A stretch of 64,000 bases of DNA. Origin: Neocallimastix lanati (nom. inval.) (lineage: Eukaryota > Neocallimastigomycota > Neocallimastigomycetes > Neocallimastigales > Neocallimastigaceae). Below are positions 62,661 to 64,000 of this stretch, one piece after another. The position numbers were made by a program, and so were the translations under genes. Positions within the stretch are counted from its first letter, which is position 1; every line of letters starts with the position of its first letter. Under the pieces are notes generated by a model. That model did no database searches, was not told the origin of the DNA, and saw nothing but the letters and a program-made list of their open reading frames with translations. Location: positions 43,501 through 107,500 of the forward strand of contig JACVTC010000049.1 of NCBI GenBank assembly GCA_016946835.1, read 5' to 3'.

Positions 62661-64000
62661 AATTATATATTAATAAAAAATAAAAAAATATAAAAGGTCT
62701 TTTCATTTTGATGATAATATTTATTATATATATATTTATATTTATATTTTTTATAACTATATGTTATTGTTGATACTATAATATTTGTATTTTATATTTT
62801 ATATTTAATATTTAATCGTTTATTATTATTATTATTATAACTATTATTATTAATTTTTTTCAAAAAAAAAAAAAAGTAAAATCGTGGCATATTTATAATT
62901 TAATGAAAAAAAAATTCTTTTTATGACTTTGAAAAGTTAGTTTAAAAAGTAAATAAAAAATTCTCTTTATTCTTTTTTATATTTTATTATTATTTTTTTC
63001 TTACTTTATTTAATTATTACGAATATTTTTTTATTTTTATTTTTATTTTTATTATTTTTATTTATTTTATTATTTATTTTTATTTATTATATTAATTTTT
63101 ATTATTTAATATTTTTTATTGTTTTAATTTTTATTTTTTGATAAACAAAATTATATTTAAATATTACATTATTAATAAAAAAAAATTGCAATATATGGAT
63201 AGAAACTTTTTTTCATATAAAAAGAAATTTTTTTTTTTGGCTTAAAAGTTTGGTTTAAATTTTTCTTTATTTACTTAAAATTTAAGGAATAAAAATAATA
63301 AAATAATAAATAAAATTTTTTTTTCTTTTTTTTTTTTTTATAAATAAATATTATTATTATTTATTATTTATTATTTATTATTATTATTCAATTATTTATT
63401 ATTTATTATTTATTATTTATTATTTATTATTTAATAATAAAAAAAATTTGTTTTTTTTTATAAATTTTTATATAATTATTTAATATATATTAACATTAAT
63501 ATTAATGTATATTCTAATATATGCTATATATTAATCTGTTTTAATTTTAAATTATGATTTTTCTTCTTTTTTTTTATTTCATTTATAATAAAAAAAAAAA
63601 AAAAAGGGAAAATTTTTAGTTATAAAATTAAAAAAAAAAAAAATTAATTATTATTATTTTATATTTTATATTAATTTTTTTTTATTATTTTCTTTTATTG
63701 ACAAAAAAATAAAAATAAAAATAAAAATAATTTTGTTAAATAAAAGAAATAAAAAAAGAAAAAAGAAAAACTTTTTTTCTTAATTTATTTATTAATATCT
63801 ATTATCTATATTAATATAACATAAGTAATTTTATTTATTTATTTATTATTTATTTTTTTATTTATTTATTAAATTATAAACTTCTTTGTTAAAGTTTGAC
63901 AAAAATTAAAATTAAGAAAATGAGATTTAACACTAAATTCAATAATTAAATATGTTCACTATAATTAATATATATAATATGGATAACAATAATATCATTT
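58034..64000. other. AT-rich DNA with simple repeats, no gene seen
   Basis: Includes an AAT run (58448-58479), an ATT run of about 27 units (58800-58881), an AAAT run (about 59586-59646), poly(T) near 62248-62287, and patches of higher complexity at 60370-60640 and 61000-61200. ORFs in this stretch are low-complexity. A promoter or terminal exon of a gene beyond 64000 cannot be excluded. Confidence 0.5.
58800..58881. repeat. ATT microsatellite, about 27 units
   Basis: Uninterrupted (ATT)n, the longest pure run in the right third of the window. Confidence 0.9.

Overview
The window is a very AT-rich nuclear segment of a eukaryote, most likely an anaerobic gut fungus (Neocallimastigomycota). 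The reasons are the extreme AT bias with long homopolymer and triplet tracts between genes, short AT-rich spliceosomal introns (GTAAAT/GTAAGT...AG), a fungal-type PMT2 O-mannosyltransferase, GPI-anchored chitin-deacetylase-like enzymes, a hevein (CBM18) gene relic and a Ty3/Gypsy element beside a tRNA gene. The assignment rests on style and gene content, not on a marker gene.

Layout. 1-10458: two LTR retroelements stacked just upstream of a tRNA-Pro(AGG) gene (10481-10552). The outer one (1-3430, cut by the window start) is non-coding. The inner one (3437-10458) is a young Ty3/Gypsy element with matching LTRs and a TCTG target duplication. 12883-13236: a two-exon gene for V-ATPase subunit e, found by joining exons too short to appear as ORFs. 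15063-15231: a small solo LTR. 15425-16075: a decayed gene for a secreted or membrane cysteine-rich protein. 16076-19100: mostly featureless, with possible gene debris near 18430-18530.

19450-45640 is the heart of the window: six nearly identical two-exon genes (A-F) for a secreted, GPI-anchored NodB/CE4 polysaccharide (chitin) deacetylase. They lie in the order A(-) B(-) C(+) [ankyrin gene (-)] D(-) E(+) F(-). The flanks show that B-C-ankyrin and D-E-F are two copies of one three-slot unit, and that the ankyrin gene occupies the slot that holds deacetylase F in the other copy, between deacetylase-type 3' and 5' flanking DNA. The spaces between genes contain worn copies of deacetylase exon 1. 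F is a sequence mosaic of the A/B/D and C/E types, which suggests gene conversion. A 253-bp GC-rich insert with 14-bp target duplications is present downstream of C and absent from the matching site downstream of E.

46272-55566: a CBM18/hevein pseudogene cut at a perfect 30-bp hairpin, a single-exon GNAT acetyltransferase gene (47294-47926), and a 15-exon PMT2-type protein O-mannosyltransferase (50827-55566) with exons as short as 14 and 18 nt. 56150-58033 holds a run of poly(A)-ended segments including a 529-bp tandem duplication. From 58034 to 64000 I see only AT-rich DNA and simple repeats.

Functionally, the deacetylases would modify chitin at the cell surface, the CBM18 relic was a chitin-binding protein, and PMT2 would glycosylate Ser/Thr-rich secreted proteins such as the deacetylase linker. 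This shared cell-wall theme is inference from gene families.
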